DNA from: Candidatus Bathyarchaeota archaeon
GTDB taxonomy: Archaea > Thermoproteota > Bathyarchaeia > Bathyarchaeales > Bathycorpusculaceae
Direction of reading: 5' to 3'
Assembly (NCBI GenBank): GCA_026014685.1
Contig: JAOZHW010000007.1
Coordinates: forward strand, 434,001-498,000
DNA: 64,000 nucleotides
Shown: in pieces, positions 8,295 through 17,138 of the stretch
Layout: every line of letters starts with the position of its first letter
How positions within the stretch are numbered: position 1 is the stretch's first letter
Position numbers and translations under genes: made by a program
Notes under the pieces: model-generated
Databases searched by the model: none
What the model was told of the DNA's origin: nothing
What the model saw: only the letters and a program-made list of their open reading frames with translations

Positions 8295-9332
8295 TTAGCC
8301 TAATTGGACAGTTACTTGTTTGGTGTTTGTGTTTTGGCCGTTGCCGTCTTTAAGCACTACAGAAACTGTTGAACCTACATCTGTTTCATCAAAGATTGTA
8401 TCTTTTTGATAGTAGATTATCATCCATTGGCCGTGGTCAACGGTGTGTGTGGTTGGTCCAACTTCAAGAGTGTGCCCTTGGATGGTGTTTTTACCAGTGT
8501 AGTAGGGTAAATTAGAAGTAAACGGTGTCGTGTCATAGTAAATCCACCAATCCCCATTCACCTGTACACCATCAACGTATAGGGCGTTCCAAGAGAGAGA
8601 CACCGCGGAACCGCTTGGGTTCGTAAGAACAATCGCCACCTGATCGCCATCAAACTCACGGTAATACGCCGAAACATACACCAGTTGAAGCGGGCTTGCT
8701 TCAGAACCACCGGACCCAGAGGAGCCTGACACATTTGCAATTCCTCCTGCTCCCTGCACGTTGGTTTCTTTGTAATACATCGCCTGAGACGTAAAGATGG
8801 TTATAGAAACGGTTAAGCCGACGTCGCTTACGGTGATGCTGTCAGGGTTTAACATGTAAATTATCAGAGTTTTACCTGACTGCAGAGTAAGATCAGTTGT
8901 TGCTTGCTTGAATACCCGTTCCACGCCGCCGATGGAGATCACACCGCCATCCACCAAAGTTGAATTGTAAAGTAAATCCCCAGAAATAGAGTCGGAAACG
9001 ACTGCATAGAACACTTTAGACCATTCACATTCTTGACCGCGAACGGTTAACTTATCGATTACAACGTCTCTTCCGCCCGTGTTGATTGCTATGATTGCTG
9101 CTTGGGTGGTTCCAGTGTTGAAGTCATGCCAAATGTGTTGTTTAGTTAAAGCTAAGCTTTCTTCTTGGGCACGGGTGCTGGTGACGTTTATGGCAAAGTA
9201 GCTAACCACGCCTGCTAAGAGGACGGCTGTTACGAGGATAATCAGAGAGGTGACTACTGTGCTTAGTGCAAATTTGCTTTTTGCTATTCGGCGGAGTTGC
9301 TGTTTTATGGGGTGGGGGGTCACACGTTCCAA
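8295..9332 (-). CDS. Type IV pilin/archaellin-like secreted protein
   Basis: 345 aa. The N-terminus is a class III-type signal: a positively charged leader (KQQLRRIAKSK), then one hydrophobic helix beginning FALSTVVTSLIILVTAVLLAG, as in archaeal type IV pilin-like proteins. The rest is beta-rich and exported, with Ser/Gly linkers (VSGSSGSGGSE) separating two similar domains of about 110 residues. Each domain opens with a statement of missing or added data typical of adhesins: NTGGRDVVIDKLTVRG in the first and NPSGSAVSLSWNALYVDG in the second, which suggests an internal duplication. It probably forms or decorates a surface filament. No pilus ATPase or prepilin peptidase gene is nearby. Confidence 0.8.
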   Translation of the reverse strand: MERVTPHPIKQQLRRIAKSKFALSTVVTSLIILVTAVLLAGVVSYFAINVTSTRAQEESLALTKQHIWHDFNTGTTQAAIIAINTGGRDVVIDKLTVRGQECEWSKVFYAVVSDSISGDLLYNSTLVDGGVISIGGVERVFKQATTDLTLQSGKTLIIYMLNPDSITVSDVGLTVSITIFTSQAMYYKETNVQGAGGIANVSGSSGSGGSEASPLQLVYVSAYYREFDGDQVAIVLTNPSGSAVSLSWNALYVDGVQVNGDWWIYYDTTPFTSNLPYYTGKNTIQGHTLEVGPTTHTVDHGQWMIIYYQKDTIFDETDVGSTVSVVLKDGNGQNTNTKQVTVQLG

Positions 9333-9487
9333 TCCATGTGCTTCAAGGGTTGGGGGTATTTAATAGGTTGTGTATTGGGAATCGACATCCAGTATTCAGG
9401 TTCTGAACTTGAACTTGTTTTTGATATGCAACTATTTCTATTTCCATACACAATTTGGCAATCTTTTTATCTGCCCCACAAAACATA

Positions 9488-10222
9488 ATGCTCATGCCAC
9501 CCAGCTCTGACCCCAACTTCAAGGTTGATTTTGTTGTGCCTTCCCGCGACGAAGCCAACCCAACACTGCTAAAGCAGATCAGAGCCATGAAGGGTGCAGG
9601 ACAAATCATAAACACCCATGAAAAACCCCTCAGCGTGGCACGAAAACACGGCGTTTTATCAGCGTCAACGGAGTGGGTTGCCATGATCGACGACGACATG
9701 TTGCTGCCGCCAGATTGGCTCCAAAAAGTCTCCGCTCACATCAGACCCGATGTCGGAGCCATCGGAACAGTCGCAGTCCACAAAAACCCCCACGCCGCCG
9801 CATACGAACGTGTCGTCGGAACCGTCTACAACCTCAGCAAGTTGGACACTAACCCGCACATAAACAACATCCTTATCCGTCGCGTCCTCATGAAGGACTA
9901 TAATCCGCCTAAAGTTTTCTTTGGAGAAGATCAATACTTCAAAAGCTACGTGTTAAAGACGGGTTACAAGTGGAAGGTGCTGCCGTTTTTGGGTGCAACC
10001 CATTTGGGGACCTCAAAAAATTATGTAACCGTCGGCATCTCGTATAGGCGGTATGGGCACTTTGGCTTCTACAAGCTGGCACGACGGATGGCGGCAAGGT
10101 TTATTTTTACGCCGTACGCGGCGCTGTCACGGTTAAGTTTGGTCACGTTTTGGTATCTAACCAAGCTTAACGTCGAGTTCTTGGCGGGGTTCGCTAAGGA
10201 ATTAGTTACAGAAAAACTCTAA
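9488..10222 (+). CDS. Family 2 glycosyltransferase
   Basis: GT-A fold transferase that moves a sugar from a nucleotide donor to a lipid or glycan. The opening VDFVVPSRDEANPTLL resembles the nucleotide-binding strand. IDDDMLLPPDWL holds the DxD metal site, and GEDQYF is in the position of the catalytic acidic motif. The C-terminal 60 residues are basic and hydrophobic, suggesting membrane association. I prefer the ATG at 9488 or the next one at 9494; a TTG at 9455 is also in frame. It is a single gene, divergent from the pilin-like gene, so a role in glycosylating surface proteins is plausible but not shown. Confidence 0.85.
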   Translation: MLMPPSSDPNFKVDFVVPSRDEANPTLLKQIRAMKGAGQIINTHEKPLSVARKHGVLSASTEWVAMIDDDMLLPPDWLQKVSAHIRPDVGAIGTVAVHKNPHAAAYERVVGTVYNLSKLDTNPHINNILIRRVLMKDYNPPKVFFGEDQYFKSYVLKTGYKWKVLPFLGATHLGTSKNYVTVGISYRRYGHFGFYKLARRMAARFIFTPYAALSRLSLVTFWYLTKLNVEFLAGFAKELVTEKL

Positions 10223-10304
10223 CCCTCCTTTTAGGTGCAGAGGAAGCAAAAGGGCGTACACTAAATTTTTTGAACTGTTAAAAGGGGAATAAGAAAGTGG
10301 GTTA

Positions 10305-10466
10305 TTACTTTACGATTTCTCGTTTCTTCCAGCGCAGGTTTTTACCCTTGCATTTTCTGCATTTGAGCGCTGTTTCCGCGTTGCGTGCGCCGCAGTCTCT
10401 GCAGATTTTCATGTATAGGCGATGCTTCTGCGCGATGGTTTTCTTGACTGGGTCTAATATCGGCAT
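10305..10466 (-). CDS. rpl40e: Ribosomal protein L40e
   Basis: A 53-aa gene found by reading the minus strand. It starts MPILDPVKKTIAQKHRLYMK and continues with a four-cysteine zinc site, ICRDCGARN and then LKCRKCKGKNLRWKK, which is the archaeal L40e pattern at the usual length. The protein is a zinc-ribbon component of the large ribosomal subunit. A purine-rich GGAAGGA lies about 10 bases before the ATG, and a TATA-like GGTATATC on the minus strand lies around 10512-10521. It sits between a glycosyltransferase and an Lrp-type regulator gene on the same strand. Confidence 0.93.
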   Translation of the reverse strand: MPILDPVKKTIAQKHRLYMKICRDCGARNAETALKCRKCKGKNLRWKKREIVK

Positions 10467-10558
10467 TTATGTGTTCCTTCCGTTTAGGGTTACATTTTGA
10501 TGCCTAAGTCTCTGATATACCTTTTGTCTACTACACCCTTATTCATGCGCGAAGAGGG

Positions 10559-11026
10559 CTACTTGATTACTTCTATGGTAACATAACTACGGGTGTCTTC
10601 TATACCGTCGATGCTGTAGAGCTTTTTGAGAAACTCGTCAAGGTTCTCCCGTTCCACCATAATCAAAGCATCCACCTCACCTGCAATACGAAAAGCCCGC
10701 GAAACCGCCAACTCACGAATTTGCTCATACACATGAACCCGCTTCATGGGGGCAACTTTGAGCAGAATAAACGCAGGGGTTGTGGAGATACCCAGTGCAG
10801 ATAGACCTTTTTCGGTGACGTCTATGAAGCCTCGACCTGTGCGGATGTAGCCGCGGTTTTTAAGTTTCCGCAGATGAACGTTGAGGGCTTGGCGGCTTAC
10901 ACCCAGTTGGGTTGAAAGCTCGTCTTGTTTGACTCTGAGTGTGTAGGTGTTAGTGGATTTTCCTTTTTCGAAGAGGGTTTTTAGGAGTTGGATTGATCGT
11001 TTAGTTAATGGCTCCAATTTGCTCAC
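10559..11026 (-). CDS. Lrp/AsnC-type transcription regulator
   Basis: 155 aa with an N-terminal winged helix (about 1-75; recognition segment VSRQALNVHLRKLKNRGYI) and a C-terminal RAM-type domain (about 80-150; AFILLKVAPMKRVHVYEQI, then GEVDALIMVERENLDEFL). RAM domains bind amino acids or related effectors and set the oligomeric state. The helix-turn-helix resembles the Crp/MarR type more than the classical Lrp type. The start is GTG at 11026. An inverted repeat ACTATTG...CAATAGT (11025-11064) overlaps its start and promoter, suggesting autoregulation. It is divergent from alba. Confidence 0.85.
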   Translation of the reverse strand: MSKLEPLTKRSIQLLKTLFEKGKSTNTYTLRVKQDELSTQLGVSRQALNVHLRKLKNRGYIRTGRGFIDVTEKGLSALGISTTPAFILLKVAPMKRVHVYEQIRELAVSRAFRIAGEVDALIMVERENLDEFLKKLYSIDGIEDTRSYVTIEVIK

Positions 11027-11064
11027 TATTGGTAAGTTTTGGTAAGATAAACCTTTACAATAGT
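11025..11064. promoter_or_regulatory. Inverted repeat at the Lrp-type regulator promoter
   Basis: Arms ACTATTG (11025-11031) and CAATAGT (11058-11064) are perfect inverted copies separated by 26 bases. The minus-strand TATA-like AAAGGTTTATC lies between them and one arm covers the start codon. It also contains a tandem GGTAAG(T/A). Candidate autoregulatory operator. Confidence 0.45.
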
Positions 11065-11258
11065 TGTGGTTGCTTAAGAATTTGATGGCTTAAAACCATA
11101 ACAAAAAAGCATCTAAGCATCAGTTAGCGATAAAAAAGTAGAAGGTTTTAACAGCGATTGATTTGCCGCCAGAAAACTTCAGCCATACCACAATGTATTT
11201 ATGTGGAAAAAAATGTAAATGAAGCCACTTAAAAGTAAACTAGGAGTGAAGCGAAACC

Positions 11259-11549
11259 GTGACAGAAGCCCCCAACGCGGTCCTCATCGGCAAGAAGCCA
11301 ATCATGAACTACGTCCTTGCGGTCATCACCTTCTTCCACGGCGGAGCCAAAGACGTCAGCATAAAAGCACGCGGCAAAAGCATCTGCAGAGCCATCGACG
11401 TCGCCGAAGTAGTCCGACACAGATTCCTCCCCGACGCCAAAATCAAAGCCATCAAAATCGGAACAGACCAGTTTCTTCCCATAGACGCAGAGGAAGGCAC
11501 ACAGGGCGGCACAAACGTCAGCACCATCGAAATCGTGTTGACACGTTAG
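11259..11549 (+). CDS. alba: Alba chromatin and RNA-binding protein
   Basis: 96 aa, the usual Alba length. The N-terminal [20 protein letters not shown] holds the conserved lysine pair whose acetylation state modulates DNA affinity in studied homologues. The arginine-rich loop follows [20 protein letters not shown]. The protein coats DNA and also binds RNA as a dimer. The start is GTG at 11259, preceded by AGGAGTGA at a good distance, which decides the start. A TATA-like tract lies at about 11197. The Zn/KH protein gene and aspS follow on the same strand and may share read-through transcription. Confidence 0.95.
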   Translation: MTEAPNAVLIGKKPIMNYVLAVITFFHGGAKDVSIKARGKSICRAIDVAEVVRHRFLPDAKIKAIKIGTDQFLPIDAEEGTQGGTNVSTIEIVLTR

Positions 11550-11603
11550 GTCACAGGTTAAACTTACGCGGATCTCCTTCTTTGCAGGAAAACCGACTCG
11601 CAA

Positions 11604-12113
11604 ATGAAAACAGAACTATGCAGTTTCTGCCTCAAAAGCGGCATACTATGCCAGAAGTGTTCAGCTAAAGTTAAAGCTGGCGAAATCAGTGACTTAGACC
11701 TCAAAATCGCCCGCTTACTGCTTAACTTAGAAGAAAAGTATCCCACCCTGCAAAACGTCTGCTTCTATAGGGCAGTGGACGTTGACAAAACCTTAGCCAT
11801 CCTCGTTGGGCACGGTGATGTCCCCAAGATTTTGGGTTACGGCGGCAAAATCGTCAAAGCCATCGGCGACGAAACCAACAGAAACGTGCGTGTACTCGAG
11901 TACGGTGTTGATGACCGCAAATTCCTCGAAGACCTCTTTGTTCCCTTCAGCATCTTAACCATCAACACGATTTGGCTTCCAGACGGAACCACTGAAACCC
12001 GAGTAATCCTACGCAGAAAACGTGGCGCGCAATTGCCCATGGACCTAAAAGCCCTCAAGGAAATCGCGACTAAAGTACGCAAGATGTCTTTGCGTGTTGA
12101 AATTGCAGACTAA
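11604..12113 (+). CDS. Zinc-finger plus KH-domain RNA-binding protein
   Basis: 169 aa. A four-cysteine zinc site opens the protein (CSFCLKSGILCQKC, about residues 6-19). It is followed by a helical linker and a KH-like fold (about 55-100) with the GxxG-type loop GYGGKIVKAIGDETN. The C-terminal part is basic and beta-rich. This architecture is found in archaeal NusA-like or translation-linked proteins next to aspS, and it ends 17 bases before the AspRS start. It probably binds structured RNA in transcription or translation; the exact target is unknown. Confidence 0.8.
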   Translation: MKTELCSFCLKSGILCQKCSAKVKAGEISDLDLKIARLLLNLEEKYPTLQNVCFYRAVDVDKTLAILVGHGDVPKILGYGGKIVKAIGDETNRNVRVLEYGVDDRKFLEDLFVPFSILTINTIWLPDGTTETRVILRRKRGAQLPMDLKALKEIATKVRKMSLRVEIAD

Positions 12114-12130
12114 AAAGGTTGGCAAGCAGT

Positions 12131-13450
12131 ATGAACTTGGACTCTATCGGCGACTGGGTTAGAACTCATTATTCATCTCAAGTAACCCCTGACTTAGACG
12201 GCAAAGAAATCACCCTGTTTGGTTGGGTTCAAGAAGTGCGCGACCTTGGCGGATTGCGCTTTCTCATACTGCAAGACCGTGAAGGCACAGTCCAAATTAC
12301 CATACCTAAAAAAAGGGTCGCTCCAGAAGTTTTAGCAAAATCCGATGTGCTACAGAAACGTTTCAGCTTCGCAGTTAAGGGCACAGTTAAAAAAACCAAC
12401 ATGACCAAACGCGGCGTCGAAGTTGTCCCAACAAGCATCAAGGTTTTTAGCACCGCAACTGAGCAGTTACCCATAGACATCACGGGCAAAACCCCTGCCA
12501 ACATCGAAGTCCGCCTAGATGCACGGCCTCTTGATCTCACTTTGGAATCTAGTTTAGCTATCTTTAAAATTCAGCATGTAGCGTTGGAGGCTATCCGCAG
12601 CTTCCTCTTTGAGAAAGGCTTCATGGAGGCACATAGCCCACGCATCATTGCTTCGGCAACGGAGGGTGGAGCGGAACTTTTCTGCATCGACTACTTTGGG
12701 CAGAAGGCTTACCTTGCGCAGAGTCCCCAACTCTACAAAGAAGAGTTGACGCTTAGTTTTGAAAAGGTTTTCGAAGTCGGGCCCTTCTTCCGTGCAGAAG
12801 AATCCCATACCAGACGCCATCTTAGCGAATTCACCTCGGTCGACATCGAGTTGGCTTTTGCTGACGCTGACGACGTTATGGAGTTGCTTGAACAAGTTAT
12901 CCATCACACTTTCAGTGTAGTTAAAGAGAAGTGCCAAGCGGAACTCGCTGTTTTGGGTCACACCCTAGAAGTTCCAGCTTTACCGTTTAAGCGGTTAACT
13001 TACACGCAGGTGCTAGCTGACCTCAAAGCGCAGGGTGTCGAGGTTCCATGGGGTGAAGACATATCCACAGAAGCCTTCCGCGTCTTGGGCAAAAGCTACC
13101 CCGGATTCTACTTCATAACTGACTGGCCAACACATGCCAAAGCCTTCTACATTAAACCCCGCGACGACAACCCAGAAGTCAGCGAGGGCTTCGACTTGAT
13201 GTTTGGCTACATAGAGTTAACTTCAGGCGGTACACGTATCTGCGACAAAAACCAGCTTATAGCGCGCCTAAAAGAGAAAGGCCTCAACCCTGAATCGTTT
13301 AAGATGCACTTGCAAGCTTTTGATTACGGTATGCCTCCGCATGCGGGTTGGGCTATTGGTTTAGAGCGGCTCACGATGATTTTGACGGGCATAAAGAACA
13401 TCCGCGAAGTTACCCTGTACCCAAGAGACCGCGTAAGACTAACCCCGTAA
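12131..13450 (+). CDS. aspS: Aspartyl-tRNA synthetase, archaeal class IIb
   Basis: Charges tRNA with aspartate. The N-terminal OB-fold anticodon-binding domain (about 15-100) contains FGWVQEVRDLGGLRFLILQD. The class II core shows motif 2 (FRAEESHTRRHLSEF) and motif 3 (GWAIGLERLTMIL). The length of 439 aa and the missing bacterial insertion domain mark the archaeal type. Whether it also mischarges tRNA-Asn cannot be decided from this window. The ATG at 12131 is preferred over the TTG at 12119 because the conserved part begins MNLDSIGDWVRTHY. Copy B of the 43-bp repeat starts 13 bases after its stop. Confidence 0.95.
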   Translation: MNLDSIGDWVRTHYSSQVTPDLDGKEITLFGWVQEVRDLGGLRFLILQDREGTVQITIPKKRVAPEVLAKSDVLQKRFSFAVKGTVKKTNMTKRGVEVVPTSIKVFSTATEQLPIDITGKTPANIEVRLDARPLDLTLESSLAIFKIQHVALEAIRSFLFEKGFMEAHSPRIIASATEGGAELFCIDYFGQKAYLAQSPQLYKEELTLSFEKVFEVGPFFRAEESHTRRHLSEFTSVDIELAFADADDVMELLEQVIHHTFSVVKEKCQAELAVLGHTLEVPALPFKRLTYTQVLADLKAQGVEVPWGEDISTEAFRVLGKSYPGFYFITDWPTHAKAFYIKPRDDNPEVSEGFDLMFGYIELTSGGTRICDKNQLIARLKEKGLNPESFKMHLQAFDYGMPPHAGWAIGLERLTMILTGIKNIREVTLYPRDRVRLTP

Positions 13451-13462
13451 ACAACAAAGAAG

Positions 13463-13505
13463 CCACGCGACCTCTCAGCGGTGACCTCCCCTCCCTTATA
13501 TAAAG
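13463..13505. repeat. 43-bp dispersed repeat, copy B
   Basis: Second copy of the element at 7879-7921 (38 of 43 identical, same orientation), lying between the convergent 3' ends of aspS and the asparagine-synthase-like gene. It ends in TTATATAAAG, a good archaeal TATA box on either strand, although no coding start follows. This position argues against a simple gene promoter and for a small RNA, a transcription-end element or a dispersed repeat. Confidence 0.7.
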
Positions 13506-13519
13506 CAGCCAATTCGCAA

Positions 13520-14965
13520 CTACGCTTTAGTCTTCAAGAACAGTTCCCCAACGTACTCGTTAACTGTCTTGCCGTGTTTTTTAGCTATCCTCTTGACCGC
13601 GTCGTTTATCCCCGTCGAGTACTGCACCGCCTTCTTAGGCTTAGCTGCAATTACCGCTGGAACACCGAGGTTCTCAGCGACTTTGCGCAGCACCAACTTG
13701 CGTGGCGTGTCGGGTTTGTTCTCGATTTTGCATTCCACAGGCAAAGCCATGGCGAACTCGGCGACCTCAAACGAGGCAAAGGGGCACCGCAACTCCACGT
13801 CGTGGAACCCTGTGATTTTGAGGTCCCGCTCCAAATTACTCTCATGAATGCCGACGACGTCGCTGAACATGGTGCGTCGGACTTTTTCAACTCCGTCTTT
13901 GCAGTGCTCGGTGACGTAGCGTTGGTAGCCGCCGAACAACTCGTCTGCGCCCTGCCCCGCCAATAGCGCTTTGTGTTTTGCTTCTGCTGCTTGCTGTGCT
14001 GCCCAGTAGAAGGGGACACCGATGGCGGCTTTGATGGGGTCAGCTTCCTCGATTAACTCAACCACTTTGGGCAATGCAGCTTCCACGTCGGAGTCTTTGT
14101 AGAGGTGAATTTGCATGGGCAAATCCAATGCTTCTGAGGCTTCGAGGGCTTCCTCGGTTTCAGGCTGATTCTCCAAACTCACATGCAACAACTCAACCTT
14201 GACGCCTTGCTTGCTCGCCAAGTAGGCAACGACGCTGCTGTCTAAGCCACCTGAAAATGCAACTGCAACTTCCTTTAAGCCCTGTACGCGGCGCTTAACC
14301 GACTCCACAAGGAGCTTTTGAAGTTCCTTTGCTGCTTGGTCGAGCGTTATCTCCTTGGGTGCTGTGTACTTGAGGGTTTTTATGGGTTTGAATTTGAAGC
14401 CGTTTTTGTCTGCGAACCCCAAAGTTCCCGGCGGAAACGACGCGGGGTTCTCGATTCCGAGTCGCCAGAGCGCTTTACGGTTGGTGGCGTAGGCGGCGAT
14501 GTCTTGGTTTTCGCCATAATAGAGGGGTTGCACGCCTATGGGATCTCTGCCTGCGGCTACCCAGCCCTCTTTGAGCATCCAAAACGCGTAGTCGCCGTCT
14601 ACCTGTTCAATGAGGGGTTGGAGGCTGGTTTCGCAGTGCTGCCGCTCTTTAGCTAGCTGACTGGTTAGAGCGGCTTTGGGCACGGGCGCGTATACTCTGC
14701 CTTCAAATGCAACAGTTGCTTCTTCTAATTGCAGGAAGTCGTAGCTGCTTGAGGCGATGGGTCTTGTGCTGATGCAGCCAAGCACGGTGGATGTGTCAAG
14801 CCCCTGCCTGTTAACTATGCCTAAGGGTTTTTCAAAGAAGCCTTTCTTGGGCGTAACCACCGCAAAATGCGAAACCTGCCCCACATCAAAAGATTGCAGC
14901 ACATCTAGCATCCGCGTAACTGCGTTGTCGCCATGCTTATCTAACACTGCAACAGTAACTTTCAA
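13520..14965 (-). CDS. Asparagine-synthase homologue lacking the N-terminal cysteine
   Basis: 481 aa with an N-terminal glutaminase-fold domain (about 1-200) and a C-terminal ATP-pyrophosphatase synthetase domain. The PP-loop is intact (VAFSGGLDSSVVAYL), and the later LAGQGADELFGGY matches the AsnB family. The protein begins M-K-V-T. The catalytic Cys expected at position 2 after methionine removal is missing, so it cannot release ammonia from glutamine by the standard Ntn route. It may use free ammonia or another amine donor. Its place opposite aspS fits aspartate/asparagine metabolism. It could equally be an amidotransferase for another carboxylate. Confidence 0.85.
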   Translation of the reverse strand: MKVTVAVLDKHGDNAVTRMLDVLQSFDVGQVSHFAVVTPKKGFFEKPLGIVNRQGLDTSTVLGCISTRPIASSSYDFLQLEEATVAFEGRVYAPVPKAALTSQLAKERQHCETSLQPLIEQVDGDYAFWMLKEGWVAAGRDPIGVQPLYYGENQDIAAYATNRKALWRLGIENPASFPPGTLGFADKNGFKFKPIKTLKYTAPKEITLDQAAKELQKLLVESVKRRVQGLKEVAVAFSGGLDSSVVAYLASKQGVKVELLHVSLENQPETEEALEASEALDLPMQIHLYKDSDVEAALPKVVELIEEADPIKAAIGVPFYWAAQQAAEAKHKALLAGQGADELFGGYQRYVTEHCKDGVEKVRRTMFSDVVGIHESNLERDLKITGFHDVELRCPFASFEVAEFAMALPVECKIENKPDTPRKLVLRKVAENLGVPAVIAAKPKKAVQYSTGINDAVKRIAKKHGKTVNEYVGELFLKTKA

Positions 14966-15057
14966 TCAATCACCCAAACATTGCTAGTGAATCGGTAAAC
15001 AATAACCTTCCTTCGAAGCAAAACAACTATGGACTCAAGTTTAAAAAGGAACTTAAA

Positions 15058-15645
15058 TCAACTTAACTCCAGTTGCTTTTTTGCTGCGCCATGCCGCAGA
15101 AATGCCCTTGCGATAAACGGCACAATGACCCCTGCAAGAATCCTCGACAGGAAGGCAAGCGCGACACCTGAAAGGGTTATTCCCAGAATGGGGGAATACA
15201 GGCTTGAATAAATCACAATCAACGAGCCCATCACTCCCGCTGTAACTCCCGCCATTATGAGCCGCCGAACATTCAGGGAGCGTTTTCCTAAAGCGCCCGC
15301 GATGTAGCCGATTAACATGGCGCTTACCAAGTTGCCCAAGAGACTCATGTCGGCTGAGCCCTGTGACGCGTAGAGTTGGTCTGCGTAAAATAACGCGTAG
15401 AGGCTGCCTAAAAGAAAACCTGATGCGCCGCCAGCCCACTGATTCCAAATTAGCCCGATGAGCATGGGAACGCCTACGACAACTATGGCTTCTAGTAATG
15501 CGTATTTTAGTCCGATAATTGCAACAGAGGATTGGGTTGAAACTACAACGATTAATAATGCAACGATGGTGGGAATGGTTACTCCGAAAATTATGTCGGC
15601 TGTTTTTCCCTCTCTTAGGCGATGAGACAACAGTGTTCCCTTCAA
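15058..15645 (-). CDS. Multi-pass membrane protein of unknown function, 195 aa
   Basis: Five to six hydrophobic segments cover most of the protein (starting near 20 with IIFGVTIPTIVALLIVVV and ending near 180). The N-terminus is basic and the C-terminus (ARAFLRHGAAKKQLELS) is probably cytoplasmic. Small residues are common in the helices. The size and composition resemble ECF-transporter S components or related vitamin-transport subunits, but I see no diagnostic motif and no ATPase or T component nearby. It is not in an operon: purB diverges upstream. Confidence 0.7.
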   Translation of the reverse strand: MKGTLLSHRLREGKTADIIFGVTIPTIVALLIVVVSTQSSVAIIGLKYALLEAIVVVGVPMLIGLIWNQWAGGASGFLLGSLYALFYADQLYASQGSADMSLLGNLVSAMLIGYIAGALGKRSLNVRRLIMAGVTAGVMGSLIVIYSSLYSPILGITLSGVALAFLSRILAGVIVPFIARAFLRHGAAKKQLELS

Positions 15646-15800
15646 ACCTTATTGAAAGCTGATTTGTATTTTAGATTTTGGGTGCTCACCTATAACTCTA
15701 TTTAGGCCCTTGACGAGTTTACGAAACAGAAACTGACCATTCAATCGCACAAAACATTAATCTTCAATCGTCAATACCTTGTGCTTGAGGAAACTCTAAC

Positions 15801-17138
15801 TTGCCAATCTTACCTATAGACACAGGCCGCTACGGAACGCCTGAGATGCTTAAAATCTTCGACGAAGAAACCCGTGTGCAGAAACTTTTAGATGTGGAAG
15901 CTGCCCTTGCGTTGGCGCATGCTGAAGTGGGCAACATACCCAAAAAGGACGCCGCGAAAATTGCCGATATGGCATCCACCAAATACGTTAAAGTTGAACG
16001 CGTAAAGGCGATTGAGAAGGAAATCAAGCATGACATCGCCTCGTTGGTGCGGGCGCTCTCTGAGCAATGTGGCTCAAGCGGCGCATACGTGCACCTCGGC
16101 GCAACCAGCTACGACATCGTAGACACAGCCAACGCCCTGCAACTAAAAGACGCCATCGCCGTCCTCGAAAAACGCCTCACCGAATTCAAAACTATCCTCC
16201 AAAAACAAGCCGCCACACACAAAGCCACAGTCATGATTGGCAGAACCCACGGCCAACACGCCCTCCCCATCACTTTAGGCTTTAAATTCGCTGTTTGGGG
16301 TTACGAAGTCAACCGCCACCTTCAACGCCTCGACGAATGCAAAAAACGCGCGTTAGCAGGCAAAGTTAGCGGCGCAGTCGGCACCCAAGCGGGACTCGGC
16401 GAGCACGCAGTCGAAATTCAAGCGCTGGTTATGAAGCGGCTGGGCTTGTCGGCAGCGGAGATTTCCACCCAAATCGTGCAGCGGGACCGCTACGCCGAAG
16501 TCATCTCAATCTACGCCATGATCGCCAGTTCATTGGAGAATTTCGCCACCGAAATCCGCGAGCTCCAGCGCCCCGAAATCGCAGAGGTTTTCGAATCCTT
16601 CGAAGCCAAAAAGCAGGTTGGCAGTAGCACCATGCCTCACAAGCAGAACCCTGAGACCTGTGAGCGGGTTTGTGGTTTAGCAAGAATTGTCCGCAGTTTG
16701 GCTATGCCTGCGTTGGAGGATATGGTGACTTGGCATGAACGCGACCTCACCCAGTCCTCTGCGGAACGGTTCATTTTGCCCGAATCCTCCATCTTACTCG
16801 ACTACATCTTGAACTTGATGTGTAACATCGTTGCCAACCTCCGAGTGGACAGCCAACGAATGCTTGCGAATATGTCCGCGACAGAGGGTCGTGCGATGTC
16901 GGAGTCCGTCATGATGGCGCTGGTCAAAAAAGGCGTCAACCGACAGGAAGCCCACGAACTCCTCCGCCAACTCACCATCAAAAGCGCCGTAGAAAAGAAG
17001 CCCTTCAAGCAAACGCTTCTCGAAGATAAACTCGTCAGCAAAACGCTTTCGGAGAAGGAGATTGAGGCGGCGCTTGACCCCAAAAACTACCTCGGAACCG
17101 CAATCAAACAGGCAGAGCAGTTCGCAAAGGGCGCCTAG
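15801..17138 (+). CDS. purB: Adenylosuccinate lyase
   Basis: Cleaves succinylaminoimidazole-carboxamide ribotide and adenylosuccinate, releasing fumarate, in purine synthesis. The family signature SSTMPHKQNPE is intact near residue 276 and supplies the mobile catalytic loop. Other conserved parts are MIGRTHGQHALPITLGF (with the catalytic-region His) and HLGATSYDIVDTANAL. The length of 445 aa is usual. The start is TTG at 15801, matching the family start MPILPIDTGRYGTPEM. The last 4 bases overlap the helicase stop on the other strand. No other purine genes are adjacent. Confidence 0.96.
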   Translation: MPILPIDTGRYGTPEMLKIFDEETRVQKLLDVEAALALAHAEVGNIPKKDAAKIADMASTKYVKVERVKAIEKEIKHDIASLVRALSEQCGSSGAYVHLGATSYDIVDTANALQLKDAIAVLEKRLTEFKTILQKQAATHKATVMIGRTHGQHALPITLGFKFAVWGYEVNRHLQRLDECKKRALAGKVSGAVGTQAGLGEHAVEIQALVMKRLGLSAAEISTQIVQRDRYAEVISIYAMIASSLENFATEIRELQRPEIAEVFESFEAKKQVGSSTMPHKQNPETCERVCGLARIVRSLAMPALEDMVTWHERDLTQSSAERFILPESSILLDYILNLMCNIVANLRVDSQRMLANMSATEGRAMSESVMMALVKKGVNRQEAHELLRQLTIKSAVEKKPFKQTLLEDKLVSKTLSEKEIEAALDPKNYLGTAIKQAEQFAKGA

